A stretch of DNA of 25,566 bases from a virus: IMG/VR virus record IMGVR_UViG_3300047481_001723, positions 1 to 25,566 of that record; one strand, written 5' to 3'. Below, one piece after another: positions 5,479 through 13,904 of the stretch. Position numbers and translations under genes: made by a program. Each line of letters opens with the position of its first letter. Positions within the stretch are counted from its first letter, which is position 1. The notes below the pieces were generated by a model. The model saw only the letters and a list, made by a program, of their open reading frames with translations, was not told where the DNA came from and made no database searches.

Positions 5479-5736
5479 TTAACTATCTCTTGACTCTAAT
5501 GTCAATACTTTTAGATTTAGTAACATGTTTTCTACTGTTAGTTTGGTAATAGTGCTGAGTAGGATAACTTTATCGTCGAACGTGTATTCGGGCTTATCAA
5601 ACATTTCTAATATGCTAGTCGCCACCATCTTATAAGCCTGTTCTTTGCCTACGGCTAATCTATCCCAAGGTATGGAATCCTGTCCTTCTACCTCTTGTGC
5701 TATATCTACTAGGAGATCTAGATCTACTTTATGCAT
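5479..5736 (-). CDS. Small hypothetical protein
   Basis: An 85-residue, mostly helical, acidic protein (MHKVDLDLLVDIAQEVEGQD...). It lies between the second 2OG oxygenase gene (three bases away) and the tmRNA acceptor piece (about 15 bases away), so the tmRNA is probably transcribed as the tail of this operon and released by processing. No membrane segment, signal peptide or recognisable motif is visible. Confidence 0.65.
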   Translation of the reverse strand: MHKVDLDLLVDIAQEVEGQDSIPWDRLAVGKEQAYKMVATSILEMFDKPEYTFDDKVILLSTITKLTVENMLLNLKVLTLESRDS

Positions 5737-5739
5737 AAA

Positions 5740-6384
5740 TTATTTGATTTCTAATTGGTCTATGGTAGTACCAAATACGCCTTTGGGGAAAACGTTAAAT
5801 GCTAGGCTATATCTGGTATCGTCTGAAAGATTTTCTGTGACAGAATGATATAAAAGGCTAGGAAATAATATCAAATCGCCGACTTGAGGATATATTCCCC
5901 AGGCATCGGCGTTGAATACATTTAATCGATCTTGATCACCGTGTTGTTGATAATTAAAACCAATTTCAATGGTGTCTGTCCAGAGATTGTAGTAACTTTT
6001 ATCTTTTTGAAACACTATGGCACCGCTTTGATCATAGACTTCGAGATAATAGATTCCGCTGATGATACTATTAGAGTGTCTATGCAAACCAGCAAAATCA
6101 TTTTTACCGTGTTGATTTACCCAACTGTTTTGGATTTCGAAACATAATTGATCGTCGCAGTCTAGAATTTCATATGTAAAGTTGTCTATGTGAGATTGTA
6201 TTTTATTTCTAAGATTTTTCAATTCTGCAGAATCTAATATTCTTTTATTAACGGTATAACTGCCGTTGTCAGCAGGCATCCGTACAAACTCTTGTGACTT
6301 GATAAAATCTGTATCGTTATCATCTTTTCCTATATTTGTCTGATATAGTGGTACTGCAAACAAAGGTGTTATTTTGTGATTCAT
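5740..6384 (-). CDS. 2OG-Fe(II) oxygenase family protein, copy 1
   Basis: A 214-residue protein. The jelly-roll signature is HRHSNSIISGIYYLE (His101, His103), then VGDLILFPSLLYHSV with distal His170, and Arg181 in TRYSLAFNVFPKGVFG as the likely 2-oxoglutarate anchor. This matches the putative 2OG-Fe(II) oxygenase family (2OG-FeII_Oxy_5 type) common in T4-like aquatic phages. It would hydroxylate a protein, nucleic acid or small molecule using 2-oxoglutarate and oxygen. The substrate is unknown. It overlaps copy 2 by an ATGA (6381-6384), and the C-terminal third is close to copy 2, pointing to tandem duplication. Confidence 0.82.
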   Translation of the reverse strand: MNHKITPLFAVPLYQTNIGKDDNDTDFIKSQEFVRMPADNGSYTVNKRILDSAELKNLRNKIQSHIDNFTYEILDCDDQLCFEIQNSWVNQHGKNDFAGLHRHSNSIISGIYYLEVYDQSGAIVFQKDKSYYNLWTDTIEIGFNYQQHGDQDRLNVFNADAWGIYPQVGDLILFPSLLYHSVTENLSDDTRYSLAFNVFPKGVFGTTIDQLEIK

Positions 6385-7028
6385 AGCGTAAGTTCGCTGT
6401 TGCCTCCGCGACCAAAGACGCCTTTAGGAAACACGTTAAATGCTAGACTATATCTTATTATATCAGATTCATTGATCAAAACGCTATGTGCCAACGTGCT
6501 GGGGAAAATCAATATGTCGTTGTGTGCGGGAATAAACACGCTGGCATCGGTGGTGAAATCGGTGGTTTCGTCGAAATCTATTCTGATAGTATCGTGCCAC
6601 AAGGGTTTATATGATGGTTCTTTGTGGAAGGCTATACCCCCTGACCGTTCATCTACATTGAGATACATTACTCCGCTAATAAGACTATTGGCGTGTGTAT
6701 GCATTGAACTGTAACCGCCTTTGACCACTTCATTGACCCACGATGTGGTTATCTGCCATGCGATGTCTTTTTGACACTCTAAAATATTGAAGGCGAACGT
6801 GTCTACGTGATCCTGTACTTGCTTTTTCAGTCCAGAAAATTGTGGCAGGTCAAGGATATGCCGTTCTTTGGTTTCTTTATGCGTGATAAACTCGAGCATA
6901 TACCTGTCATTGGTTTCCCATTCAAACCCGTTGGTTAATTTATGATAGGTTAAAGTATCTACTCTGATCTTACTTCTATACACAGGAACAGGAAATAACT
7001 TGTGTACGGTATAATTTATCTGATCCAT
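6381..7028 (-). CDS. 2OG-Fe(II) oxygenase family protein, copy 2
   Basis: A 215-residue paralogue of the next gene. Key residues are kept: MHTHANSLISGVMYLN (His110, His112), DILIFPSTLAHSV (His181), and IRYSLAFNVFPKGVFG (Arg192). The N-terminal 90 residues have diverged much more than the C-terminal core, which suggests different substrates or partners on a shared catalytic scaffold. It overlaps the DUF454 gene upstream by 13 bases and copy 1 downstream by 4, so the three are translated as a tight unit. Confidence 0.82.
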   Translation of the reverse strand: MDQINYTVHKLFPVPVYRSKIRVDTLTYHKLTNGFEWETNDRYMLEFITHKETKERHILDLPQFSGLKKQVQDHVDTFAFNILECQKDIAWQITTSWVNEVVKGGYSSMHTHANSLISGVMYLNVDERSGGIAFHKEPSYKPLWHDTIRIDFDETTDFTTDASVFIPAHNDILIFPSTLAHSVLINESDIIRYSLAFNVFPKGVFGRGGNSELTL

Positions 7029-7426
7029 CCTATCTTCTTTCCTGAACTTTTTCGTCGATCGTATTCTGCAACACTACCTGGAAAACGCCAAGCCCATACA
7101 GCAACCAATGCCATGAACACAGCAGTACTTAAAATACCGATAGGTTTGACACCGCCTGCCCACATCAACACAAGGCTCAGTGACATCATACCTATCATAA
7201 AGAATTTCATGTTTGTAGGGAACACACGTTTTTCGTTCCAGTTGGTGAGGAATGGTCCAAACAGTCGATGATTATACAACCAACGATGCATGCGCTCGCT
7301 GCCTTTTGAAAAACAGTAGGCAGCGGCCACCACCCAGATGCTGTAAGGAAATCCCGGAGTCACCACGCCTACATAGGCTAAACCTAGGCAGAAGAATCCT
7401 AGGACGTTCCAAAATAATTTTTTCAT
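7016..7426 (-). CDS. DUF454 (YbaN-like) inner membrane protein
   Basis: A 136-residue protein. Two N-terminal hydrophobic stretches (WNVLGFFCLGLAYVGVVTPG, then PYSIWVVAAAYCFSKGSERMHRW) are followed by the conserved FGPFLTNWNEKRVFPTNMK loop and two more membrane segments. This is the E. coli YbaN/DUF454 layout: G.vGVv.P, AA.CF...S.r.h.WL, FG..l..W. The function of the family is not established. It sits between the PAAR gene and the tandem oxygenases. A phage copy may adjust the host inner membrane. Confidence 0.8.
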   Translation of the reverse strand: MKKLFWNVLGFFCLGLAYVGVVTPGFPYSIWVVAAAYCFSKGSERMHRWLYNHRLFGPFLTNWNEKRVFPTNMKFFMIGMMSLSLVLMWAGGVKPIGILSTAVFMALVAVWAWRFPGSVAEYDRRKSSGKKIGWIR

Positions 7427-7427
7427 A

Positions 7428-7691
7428 TCAATTTACGTTTACATTACCGCTGCCGGATGTCGCATGGCCGCAAGTGGCTATATCACCTGCTTTACATACG
7501 GGGATTCCGTTGGCAAACACATTGGCGCTGGCAGTGACCATCACTGGTGCTGCATGAGGTCCTTTTCCATGGGGAATAACAGGAGCACCCAAAACCGTGA
7601 CTGGAACCCCATTAGCAAACACTGTGGGAGCAAGGGCACCTACGATCGTGCCTCCTGCTTTGTCAACTCCTACTCTACTGATTCCAGGCAT
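7428..7691 (-). CDS. PAAR-domain spike-tip protein (gp5.4-like)
   Basis: An 87-residue protein, the size of a stand-alone PAAR protein. It has the repeated Gly/Val/His pattern of the family: DKAGGTIVGA, VFANGVPVTVLGA, PHGKGPHAAPVM, and the closing NGIPVCKAGDIATCGH and TGSGNVNVN. His and Cys residues would bind the zinc that closes the cone. PAAR proteins cap the baseplate spike in myoviruses and type VI secretion systems and help to pierce the outer membrane. It is a virion component even though it sits between metabolic genes. Confidence 0.9.
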   Translation of the reverse strand: MPGISRVGVDKAGGTIVGALAPTVFANGVPVTVLGAPVIPHGKGPHAAPVMVTASANVFANGIPVCKAGDIATCGHATSGSGNVNVN

Positions 7692-7693
7692 GA

Positions 7694-7987
7694 TTATCCC
7701 GCTATGGCTATGCCAGTGGTGCCTTGCGTATACTGGTTCGCGAATTCCTGTTCAGTGTTCACTATGACCATTACCGCAGATTTATCGATAGTAAGATCTT
7801 TTTCATGATCTACAGTAAACAAAAAAGGTACCATGCCCAATCCCTTAGGCCCAGCACTCAATGTCAATGGTTTTGAGATTTTATATCCGGTAGCAGTCGT
7901 TTCTACCAATTTGGCCAATATCTCTTCTCCGTTCACTAATTTTATCGTAACGACTGATCCTTCGGTCAATCCTTTGTCAATTAACAT
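7694..7987 (-). CDS. Sm-like (LSm/Hfq-fold) small protein
   Basis: A 97-residue protein. Residues 11-45 (VVTIKLVNGEEILAKLVETTATGYKISKPLTL) follow the Sm1 pattern, a bent beta sheet with a central NG turn. Residues 69-80 (KSAVMVIVNTEQE) resemble the Sm2 strand. The segment between them is longer than in Hfq. Sm-fold proteins usually form rings that bind RNA, and small Sm-like proteins are seen in aquatic T4-like phages. It overlaps the glutaredoxin gene by 11 bases. Without a structure, an unrelated SH3-like virion protein remains possible. Confidence 0.6.
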   Translation of the reverse strand: MLIDKGLTEGSVVTIKLVNGEEILAKLVETTATGYKISKPLTLSAGPKGLGMVPFLFTVDHEKDLTIDKSAVMVIVNTEQEFANQYTQGTTGIAIAG

Positions 7988-8216
7988 GTTTTTCCTTTGC
8001 GAAGTATGCTTTTAATTCTGTAAATCCACCTATCAATTTTTCATCTAAGAAAATCTGCGGTAAAGTTCTTGCATTAGGTACTGCTTCGAGAAGTTCTTCG
8101 CGTGTGTAGCCATCACCGATTTTTCTTTCTTCAAATACGATATCTTTCTGTGTCAGCAATGATTTGGCTTGTTCACAGAACGTGCAATTATATTTGCTCC
8201 AAACTACTGCTTTCAT
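7977..8216 (-). CDS. Glutaredoxin
   Basis: A 79-residue protein of typical phage glutaredoxin size. The active site is YNCTFCEQAK (CxxC at residues 11-14), with the cis-proline motif RTLPQIF and the GGFTEL substrate-binding turn. It would reduce the C-terminal disulphide of NrdA after each turnover using host glutathione. It follows nrdB and a small ORF in the same operon. AAAGG precedes the ATG. Confidence 0.92.
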   Translation of the reverse strand: MKAVVWSKYNCTFCEQAKSLLTQKDIVFEERKIGDGYTREELLEAVPNARTLPQIFLDEKLIGGFTELKAYFAKEKHVN

Positions 8217-8227
8217 CGTTTTCCTTT

Positions 8228-8398
8228 CTATGCCGAATAAACTGTTTTACCTTTGCTATCAACTACTCGTACTAATAATGCACCTGCACGTTTTTTTCTT
8301 AATGCTTCTGCGATGGCTGCGGATTCGTTGCTGAAAGAACTGGCATTTTTCCAAGAATCAAATGGGCTACGCATCTTATATTGTGCTTTGTAGTTCAT
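8228..8398 (-). CDS. Small ORF in the ribonucleotide reductase operon
   Basis: A 56-residue basic protein, MNYKAQYKMRSPFDSWKN... ending GKTVYSA, read by hand from the gap between nrdB and glutaredoxin. The ATG is two bases after the nrdB stop region and the stop lies just before the glutaredoxin ribosome binding site, so it fills the gap exactly. The composition (SAAIAEALRKKRAGALLVRVVD) looks like a real folded helix and strand. No known family or function. Confidence 0.65.
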   Translation of the reverse strand: MNYKAQYKMRSPFDSWKNASSFSNESAAIAEALRKKRAGALLVRVVDSKGKTVYSA

Positions 8399-8400
8399 AA

Positions 8401-9501
8401 TTATATAGCCGGTAGCGACTCATAGTCAATATTTTCACTCATTACACCAATCACATAATTGGTGCTTTCGTTTTCTTGTAGAGCAGTTTGCTTCTTGCTG
8501 GTATCACTGTGTTTGTTGAACCAGGGAATAGGTGTAGTTCTTGGTGCTGCCTGCTGATATTTAATACCAATTTCTTTTAGTGCGGTCAGGGCGGTATAAT
8601 CTACGAAATCTTTGAGGATAGCAGCATTAAGCCCAATCACTGGACCTTTCTTGAACAGATAGTCAGCCCACTGTTTTTCCTCGACGATTACATCTGTGTA
8701 CATTTTGTAGACTTCGCTTTCGCACTCTTGTTTGGCTTCAACGAATCGCTCATCTTCTTTGACTACCTGATTGATCAGCCAGGCGGTCCACCCCTTGTGC
8801 AACAGTTCGTCTTGTAGGATCAGGCCGATGATGTTGCCGTTACCGATGAAGATCTTGTTCTCTACCATAGCGAGGCTGGTAGCGAAACTTACCATGAAGC
8901 GGAAGGCTTCTAGGGCGTATGAAGCGTTCAGGGCGAGCCAGGTGGCTCGGATGTGTTCTTTTTCCGTGATAGTTTCACCCATCTCCTTGCGGCAGTTGAT
9001 AAGGTGTAGATCGTCGTAATATTTTCCCACACTCGAAGCCATATCAACGATTTCTTTAGTATCATGGATGGTATTAAAAACATCTTTAGGAACATTATAG
9101 ATATTACGGATGATATGGCTATAACTGCGGCTATGGATATTCGTTTCAAAAAAGGTCCAATTGTAAACAAGGGCTTCTAACTCCGGTAATGAAACAACAG
9201 GGGTGAAGATTTGGCTAGGTCCTCTACCCTGTAGGCTATCCAATGCGGTCTGCCTTAATAGATTAGATGTGAAGATATGTTTGACAGCATCAGATGCATC
9301 CTTGAAATCCTGCGCATCTTTGGTGAGGCTGATCTCCTCAGGCTGCCAAAAAAACCCTCTGGCGGTTGTTTCGAAATCTGAGATCTTTTTATATTTGACT
9401 TCTTCGAATCTCTGTATGGTTACGGGACCGGCAGGATCGAGAAACATTTTTCGATTTAGATAATCTGTGGTGTGTGTTAAATCATACTGTGCTAAACTCA
9501 T
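8401..9501 (-). CDS. nrdB: Class Ia ribonucleotide reductase, small subunit
   Basis: A 366-residue ferritin-fold subunit that generates the tyrosyl radical. Visible di-iron and radical residues are Asp88 (TALDSL), Glu119 and His123 in FFETNIHSRSYSH with the radical Tyr127, Glu198 in ALEAFRF, and Glu232 with His235 in DELLHKGW. The Glu-to-His spacing in the first helix is one residue longer than in E. coli NrdB. The C-terminal tail (SENIDYESLPAI) is the acidic peptide that docks on NrdA. It overlaps the nrdA stop codon by four bases. All catalytic residues are present, so it should be active. Confidence 0.97.
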   Translation of the reverse strand: MSLAQYDLTHTTDYLNRKMFLDPAGPVTIQRFEEVKYKKISDFETTARGFFWQPEEISLTKDAQDFKDASDAVKHIFTSNLLRQTALDSLQGRGPSQIFTPVVSLPELEALVYNWTFFETNIHSRSYSHIIRNIYNVPKDVFNTIHDTKEIVDMASSVGKYYDDLHLINCRKEMGETITEKEHIRATWLALNASYALEAFRFMVSFATSLAMVENKIFIGNGNIIGLILQDELLHKGWTAWLINQVVKEDERFVEAKQECESEVYKMYTDVIVEEKQWADYLFKKGPVIGLNAAILKDFVDYTALTALKEIGIKYQQAAPRTTPIPWFNKHSDTSKKQTALQENESTNYVIGVMSENIDYESLPAI

Positions 9502-11837
9502 AATTTGCAGGCCTCGCAGTCTTCTTCTAATAATTCATTTGGTTCTATATGATACCCATTAATCTTTTCATGATATCCGTTGATGCTCGGAATGTCTTCT
9601 TGTTTGGCACCGGCCTTGTTAATTAGACTGTAATAGAATGTTTTCAGTCCCCATTTATGAGCCAACATTAAATTTTTAACGATCAATGTTGTTGGAACTT
9701 TTCGATCCGAAAAATGTGCTGGATTATAAAATGTATTGGTTGAAATGCTCTGATCAACGTATGCTGACAATACTGCTGCAGTTTTGATATAGTGAACGCA
9801 ATCTGATTGTTCCCACATTAATTGATATTTGTTTTTTAATTTATGATAGTCTGGAACTACCTGGGTGAAAGAACCTGCTTTTGATTCTTTGGTGGAGATC
9901 AAACTCATAGGCATCTCAATTCCGTTGGTGCTGTTAATGACCACCGAACTAGATTCTACAGGTGCGATGGCCATCAATGTGGCATTACGAACGCCATGCT
10001 GTTTCATTTCTTTACGCAACGATTCCCAGTCTAATTCAGGCGTAAAATTAGTTAATTCATCGACACCTTTGCTTCTTAGTTCCCAAGGGAAAATACCTTG
10101 ACCATAGCGTGTTTTATCGCTGTCTAAACAGCGGCCTCTTTCTTTGGCTAATTCTACAGTTGCCTCAGTTAGATAGTAGGCCTGATGCTCGATCCAACTT
10201 TTAACTTCTGCCAGAGCATCTTTCTCACCGTATTGTAACCCGCGTTTAGCATGCCAGTAGGCGAGGTTGGTAACACCAATGCCTAGAGGCTGTATCTCAT
10301 CGTTCGAGAGTTTGCTCTGTATCGACAAGAAGTCCTGGTAGTCAAGGATGTTACACAGGCTACGCTGTAGGATACGACAGGCCCTACGCATGTCCTCTGG
10401 ATTCCGGAACGATCCCCAATTGATAGATCCCAGTGTACATAACGCTATGCGACCATCTTCGTCGTCTAATCGCTTAAATGGACGTGTGGGTAATAGGATC
10501 TCACAGCACAGGTTACTTTGATAAATCGTATGGTATTCGGGATCAAATGGTCCCTGATTCATGACATTATCAATGAATACGAGATATATTCGACCTGTGT
10601 CTGTGCGTTCTTTCAGTATACCACCCTTGAAAACATCTTCAGCATTCATGACCTTTTTGCGCAGATCCCGACGCTTCTCATATTTCACATACAGTTCTTC
10701 GAATAAGTTCGAATCTTTGTAGAATGATTCGTAGAGATCTGGTACTTCGTTGGGATCGAAAAAAGTTATGTTTTCCTTGTTCTTGAATCTACGCCAAAAA
10801 AATGCTGACAATACGACACCGTAGTCCATGTGTCGGACACGAGTTTCTTCTGTACCTTGGTTGTTCTTGAGTACGATTAAATCATCAAATTGGTGATGCC
10901 ATATGGGATAGAATACGGTGGCCGAAGCGTTTCTGATGCCGCCTTGTGAGCACGAACGTAGGTCGCCAAACCACTTCTTAAGAAATGGGATCATTCCGGT
11001 GTGCATGATCTCCCCACCTCTGATGGGACTACCCAGGGGGCGGAGACGACCAATCTCCAAACCGATGCCAGCACGTTTGCTGGCATACTTGGCCATCATC
11101 TCGCCACTAGCGAATATACTATCCAGGTCATCATCAGACCTAATGAGAACACAAGAACTAAATTGTTTCGTAGGAGTGCCAAGACCAGCAAGCACAGGAG
11201 TAGCAAGAGTGAAAAGACCATCACTAGCAGCATTATAATATTCCTTGATATAGCGCATACGAGCCGAATTTGGCTCTTCTTTATGGAACACTGTGGCTGC
11301 AGCGATCATGTAACGCACCTGTGGTGTTTCATAGATTTCTTTAGTGGCACGATTGCGCACAAGATATTTTTCGATCAACTGTTCGATGGCTGCGTAACTA
11401 TATTCTTCATCTTTACTATGATCAATAATCTCTTCCATCTTGTCCCATTCTTCTTCCGCATACCATTCAAGCAGTTCTGGAGTATACAGTCCTGTTTCGA
11501 CATTACGTTTTACGATGTCATAGAGGCGGGGAGGTGTGTAATCTCCATATACATCCTTGCGCAACATGCTTAATCTCTGTTTGCCTGCTACAAATTGGTA
11601 GTTGGTATGGCCAACATCTGGATTATTTTCTACATCGATAAGGTCTACGATAGCCCTGAGAGTTATTCCGTCGACTTCTCTAGTAGTGATGCCATCATAA
11701 AAATGTAACTGAGCCTTGATTTCTATCATCGATTGACTGACATCTGCGATGCCTTTACAAATTTTTGCCACCTGGGCCTGCCATTTCTCGATCATTAATG
11801 GCTCTTTTTTCCCATCTCTCTTAATCACTGTGATCAT
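9498..11837 (-). CDS. nrdA: Class Ia ribonucleotide reductase, large subunit
   Basis: A 779-residue catalytic subunit that reduces ribonucleoside diphosphates. An N-terminal ATP-cone (about residues 1-95, VIKRDGK...) suggests allosteric control by ATP/dATP is kept. Catalytic residues are in place: Cys229 (FSSCVL), Asn442/Cys444/Glu446 (SNLCCEI), Cys467 (ALCTLGSINW), the Tyr-Tyr radical relay in KTFYYSLINKAGA, and the C-terminal shuttle cysteines in DCEACKL. A late-promoter-like CATAAATA lies 21 bases ahead of the ATG, within the end of the preceding gene. nrdA, nrdB, a small ORF and glutaredoxin form one overlapping operon. Confidence 0.97.
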   Translation of the reverse strand: MITVIKRDGKKEPLMIEKWQAQVAKICKGIADVSQSMIEIKAQLHFYDGITTREVDGITLRAIVDLIDVENNPDVGHTNYQFVAGKQRLSMLRKDVYGDYTPPRLYDIVKRNVETGLYTPELLEWYAEEEWDKMEEIIDHSKDEEYSYAAIEQLIEKYLVRNRATKEIYETPQVRYMIAAATVFHKEEPNSARMRYIKEYYNAASDGLFTLATPVLAGLGTPTKQFSSCVLIRSDDDLDSIFASGEMMAKYASKRAGIGLEIGRLRPLGSPIRGGEIMHTGMIPFLKKWFGDLRSCSQGGIRNASATVFYPIWHHQFDDLIVLKNNQGTEETRVRHMDYGVVLSAFFWRRFKNKENITFFDPNEVPDLYESFYKDSNLFEELYVKYEKRRDLRKKVMNAEDVFKGGILKERTDTGRIYLVFIDNVMNQGPFDPEYHTIYQSNLCCEILLPTRPFKRLDDEDGRIALCTLGSINWGSFRNPEDMRRACRILQRSLCNILDYQDFLSIQSKLSNDEIQPLGIGVTNLAYWHAKRGLQYGEKDALAEVKSWIEHQAYYLTEATVELAKERGRCLDSDKTRYGQGIFPWELRSKGVDELTNFTPELDWESLRKEMKQHGVRNATLMAIAPVESSSVVINSTNGIEMPMSLISTKESKAGSFTQVVPDYHKLKNKYQLMWEQSDCVHYIKTAAVLSAYVDQSISTNTFYNPAHFSDRKVPTTLIVKNLMLAHKWGLKTFYYSLINKAGAKQEDIPSINGYHEKINGYHIEPNELLEEDCEACKL

Positions 11838-11860
11838 CTATGTCTCTCTAAGTCTGATAT

Positions 11861-12286
11861 TTATGGCAATTCGTGTCCGGCCCAAATTTTGTCTGTGCAG
11901 ATTTGATCAAATGATTTTCTATCATCAACACTGCGTGGAGTGAGATTTAGAACATGATTGTGATCTACTACTAGAAAAAATCTTTTATTATGTTTCTCTG
12001 GAAGCATAGACATATGTATCTCGCATTTGGTATCTATAAACCGCTGTGTTAATTTCAAAGTATACAACATTCCTAGACAGATAGCAAGATCATCTAATTT
12101 GAGATCTAGAATCAAATGCCACGGATCAGGCCAATCGGCAGGATTTTTTGGATCGAGATATGGATTAACGAACGGAGCACGGCTCCAGAGATCTGCGACA
12201 CGGACCAAGGGTTCTTGATCCAATTCCAAACTATCTCTAAATCTTTTCCATTCGTTTAATCTATCTACGCCGTGTAGATCAAACAC
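11861..12286 (-). CDS. Conserved hypothetical phage protein
   Basis: A 141-residue protein with many Asp, Leu and Trp residues (MFDLHGVDRLNEWKRFRDSLE...; PADWPDPWHLILDLKLDDLAICLGML). There is no signal peptide or membrane segment. The C-terminal half contains RFFLVVDHNHVLNLTPRSVDD, a strand pattern that could be part of a small alpha/beta fold. The start overlaps the stop of the fibre gene by eight bases, so it is co-translated with it. A chaperone for the fibre or an unrelated cytoplasmic role are both possible. I do not recognise the family. Confidence 0.65.
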   Translation of the reverse strand: MFDLHGVDRLNEWKRFRDSLELDQEPLVRVADLWSRAPFVNPYLDPKNPADWPDPWHLILDLKLDDLAICLGMLYTLKLTQRFIDTKCEIHMSMLPEKHNKRFFLVVDHNHVLNLTPRSVDDRKSFDQICTDKIWAGHELP

Positions 12287-13871
12287 CGTAGGTGATAGAG
12301 TACGAGATAGTTCCTGTCGTGCCAGTTGACAAAGGATTCGTATATGACAACAGGATAGTTTCTAAACCGCTATCCCCGTTATTATCTCTTAATTCTACAT
12401 TAAATTGAAAATTTGTCATAAGGATTCCCCCTGGATCTGTTATAAACGGAGTTGAATAGGTGTAATTATCTGCGAAAGATATCGATCCTTGGTCGTCGGG
12501 AGTCATGATGATGATCTGCCCTGCCCTAGAATGAACGCCCAGATTCAATACATAATCTATATAGGTATATCTATTGTAACCACTGAATACTGCCAACGGT
12601 CTAAAACTATTAGAAAGATAGATATCTGCATAATTCATATCAATCAGACTAGTTTTGCTTGAATTCAAGACTTCAACTTCGGCGCCTTTGGTAGCCACAT
12701 TGGTAAATCCGCCTTGTTGATGTCTGTTGATCGAGCAGTCAACGACGATATTTGCATTGGATTGCCCGAATGATATTATATCTGTGATAGGAGTCGCTGC
12801 AGTATTGATTTCATTACCACAATTTATAAAAGAAGATCTTTGTATTTTAGTTCCAATACCATAGTTAGATATAAAACCTCTTGCAAATATTTCTTCAAAT
12901 TTACAGTTGTTGATATTCCAGCGATTTCCCTGATTAGTTATTCCGTTGATTAATATCCCTGTGTGTCCTACTGAGAACTGACAGTTCTCAAAATCTATGC
13001 GTGTGTCGTATATGGGCGGATCACTAGGATCCACGGTAATTTGATCTGATCTCACTGACAAAAGATTTGATTCCCAAATACAGTCACGAAAGGTTATATC
13101 TGTTACTTTGGTTCCGGGCAAACTATTCTCCCATTTGACTGCAGCAGTCTGTGAAGATATAGATCCAGTGAATGCGTCCCCTAATTCATATTCTGAAACC
13201 CATTTAACATTTTCAAAGGTAGAATTGTATACTCCTGTAATGTCAGTTTGACCAACGCCTCGACTGATTGTTAAATCTTTTATTTTTATATTTTGAGGAC
13301 GATTGCTGCTGGTAAATTCCGCAACTTCTTCGCCGTCGCTGCCGACGAACAATATGTTATTAGCGTTAAATTCTAATCTCGCTCCGTCTCTGGTTTCACC
13401 TTGTAATATAGCAGTACTGGGAATTCTAAGGTTTCCGGCGAATATGTAAACACCGTTAGGTATATAGAGTATTTTTTTAAATCTACTATCGAGATTTCTA
13501 AACAACTCATTCATGGCATTCTCAAAAGCATTAGAATTGTCAGTGCTACCATCAGGTACTGCTCCGAAATCTAATACGCTGACATATTCGTCTAGTTTCG
13601 TTTGCAGAGATCTCGGAATGCTGAGAGAAATAGAAGGTTCCGGTTCTGCGAATTGATAACTAGATGCCAATTCTAAGATATTATCGTGCTCTGTGAGGAT
13701 TTTCGTATTACCTACATAAGGGGCACCTTCAGCAATAGAACCATTGCCTATAAATAATTCTTGGCTGTCCACTGCCCATGCGAATTCTGCCGAACTTAAT
13801 TGAGGGACGCCTATTCCTGAATTTTTTTGGCCACGTCTGACCTGGATTTTTGAGATTTGCACAACGGCCAC
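12279..13871 (-). CDS. Tail fibre/spike protein with pectate-lyase-like beta helix
   Basis: A 530-residue virion protein. The start is a GTG at 13871, with AGAGGA seven bases ahead. Residues 1-60 (VVQISKIQVRRGQKN..., SSAEFAWAVDSQELFIGNGS) form the short N-terminal attachment module found on many T4-like aquatic phage fibre proteins. Residues 93-130 have the entry motif of the pectate-lyase superfamily: VLDFGAVPDGSTDNSNAFENAM. A long run of Asn/Ile/Phe-rich beta-helix rungs follows (IKIKDLTISRG, FENCQFSVGHTGI, INNCKFEEIF). The end is a beta-rich C-terminal domain. It probably binds or degrades surface polysaccharide. A late-promoter-like element lies at 13897-13904. Confidence 0.85.
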   Translation of the reverse strand: MAVVQISKIQVRRGQKNSGIGVPQLSSAEFAWAVDSQELFIGNGSIAEGAPYVGNTKILTEHDNILELASSYQFAEPEPSISLSIPRSLQTKLDEYVSVLDFGAVPDGSTDNSNAFENAMNELFRNLDSRFKKILYIPNGVYIFAGNLRIPSTAILQGETRDGARLEFNANNILFVGSDGEEVAEFTSSNRPQNIKIKDLTISRGVGQTDITGVYNSTFENVKWVSEYELGDAFTGSISSQTAAVKWENSLPGTKVTDITFRDCIWESNLLSVRSDQITVDPSDPPIYDTRIDFENCQFSVGHTGILINGITNQGNRWNINNCKFEEIFARGFISNYGIGTKIQRSSFINCGNEINTAATPITDIISFGQSNANIVVDCSINRHQQGGFTNVATKGAEVEVLNSSKTSLIDMNYADIYLSNSFRPLAVFSGYNRYTYIDYVLNLGVHSRAGQIIIMTPDDQGSISFADNYTYSTPFITDPGGILMTNFQFNVELRDNNGDSGLETILLSYTNPLSTGTTGTISYSITYGV

Positions 13872-13896
13872 GATTGTATCCTCTAACTTTATAGAG

Positions 13897-13904
13897 TATT
13901 TATC
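13897..13904 (-). promoter_or_regulatory. Variant late promoter before the fibre gene
   Basis: Minus-strand GATAAATA, one base off the T4 late consensus, 26 bases before the GTG start of the fibre gene, a spacing like that at the polymerase gene. Confidence 0.45.

Noticed and set aside
5163-5549. 128-codon plus-strand open frame across the tmRNA
   Set aside because: It is an antisense shadow of the tmRNA, whose stems force the sequence. It has no ribosome binding site and reads through the terminator hairpin.
9498-11837. Intein or intron in nrdA
   Set aside because: Phage nrdA often carries one, but here the protein is continuous through all catalytic motifs and of normal length.
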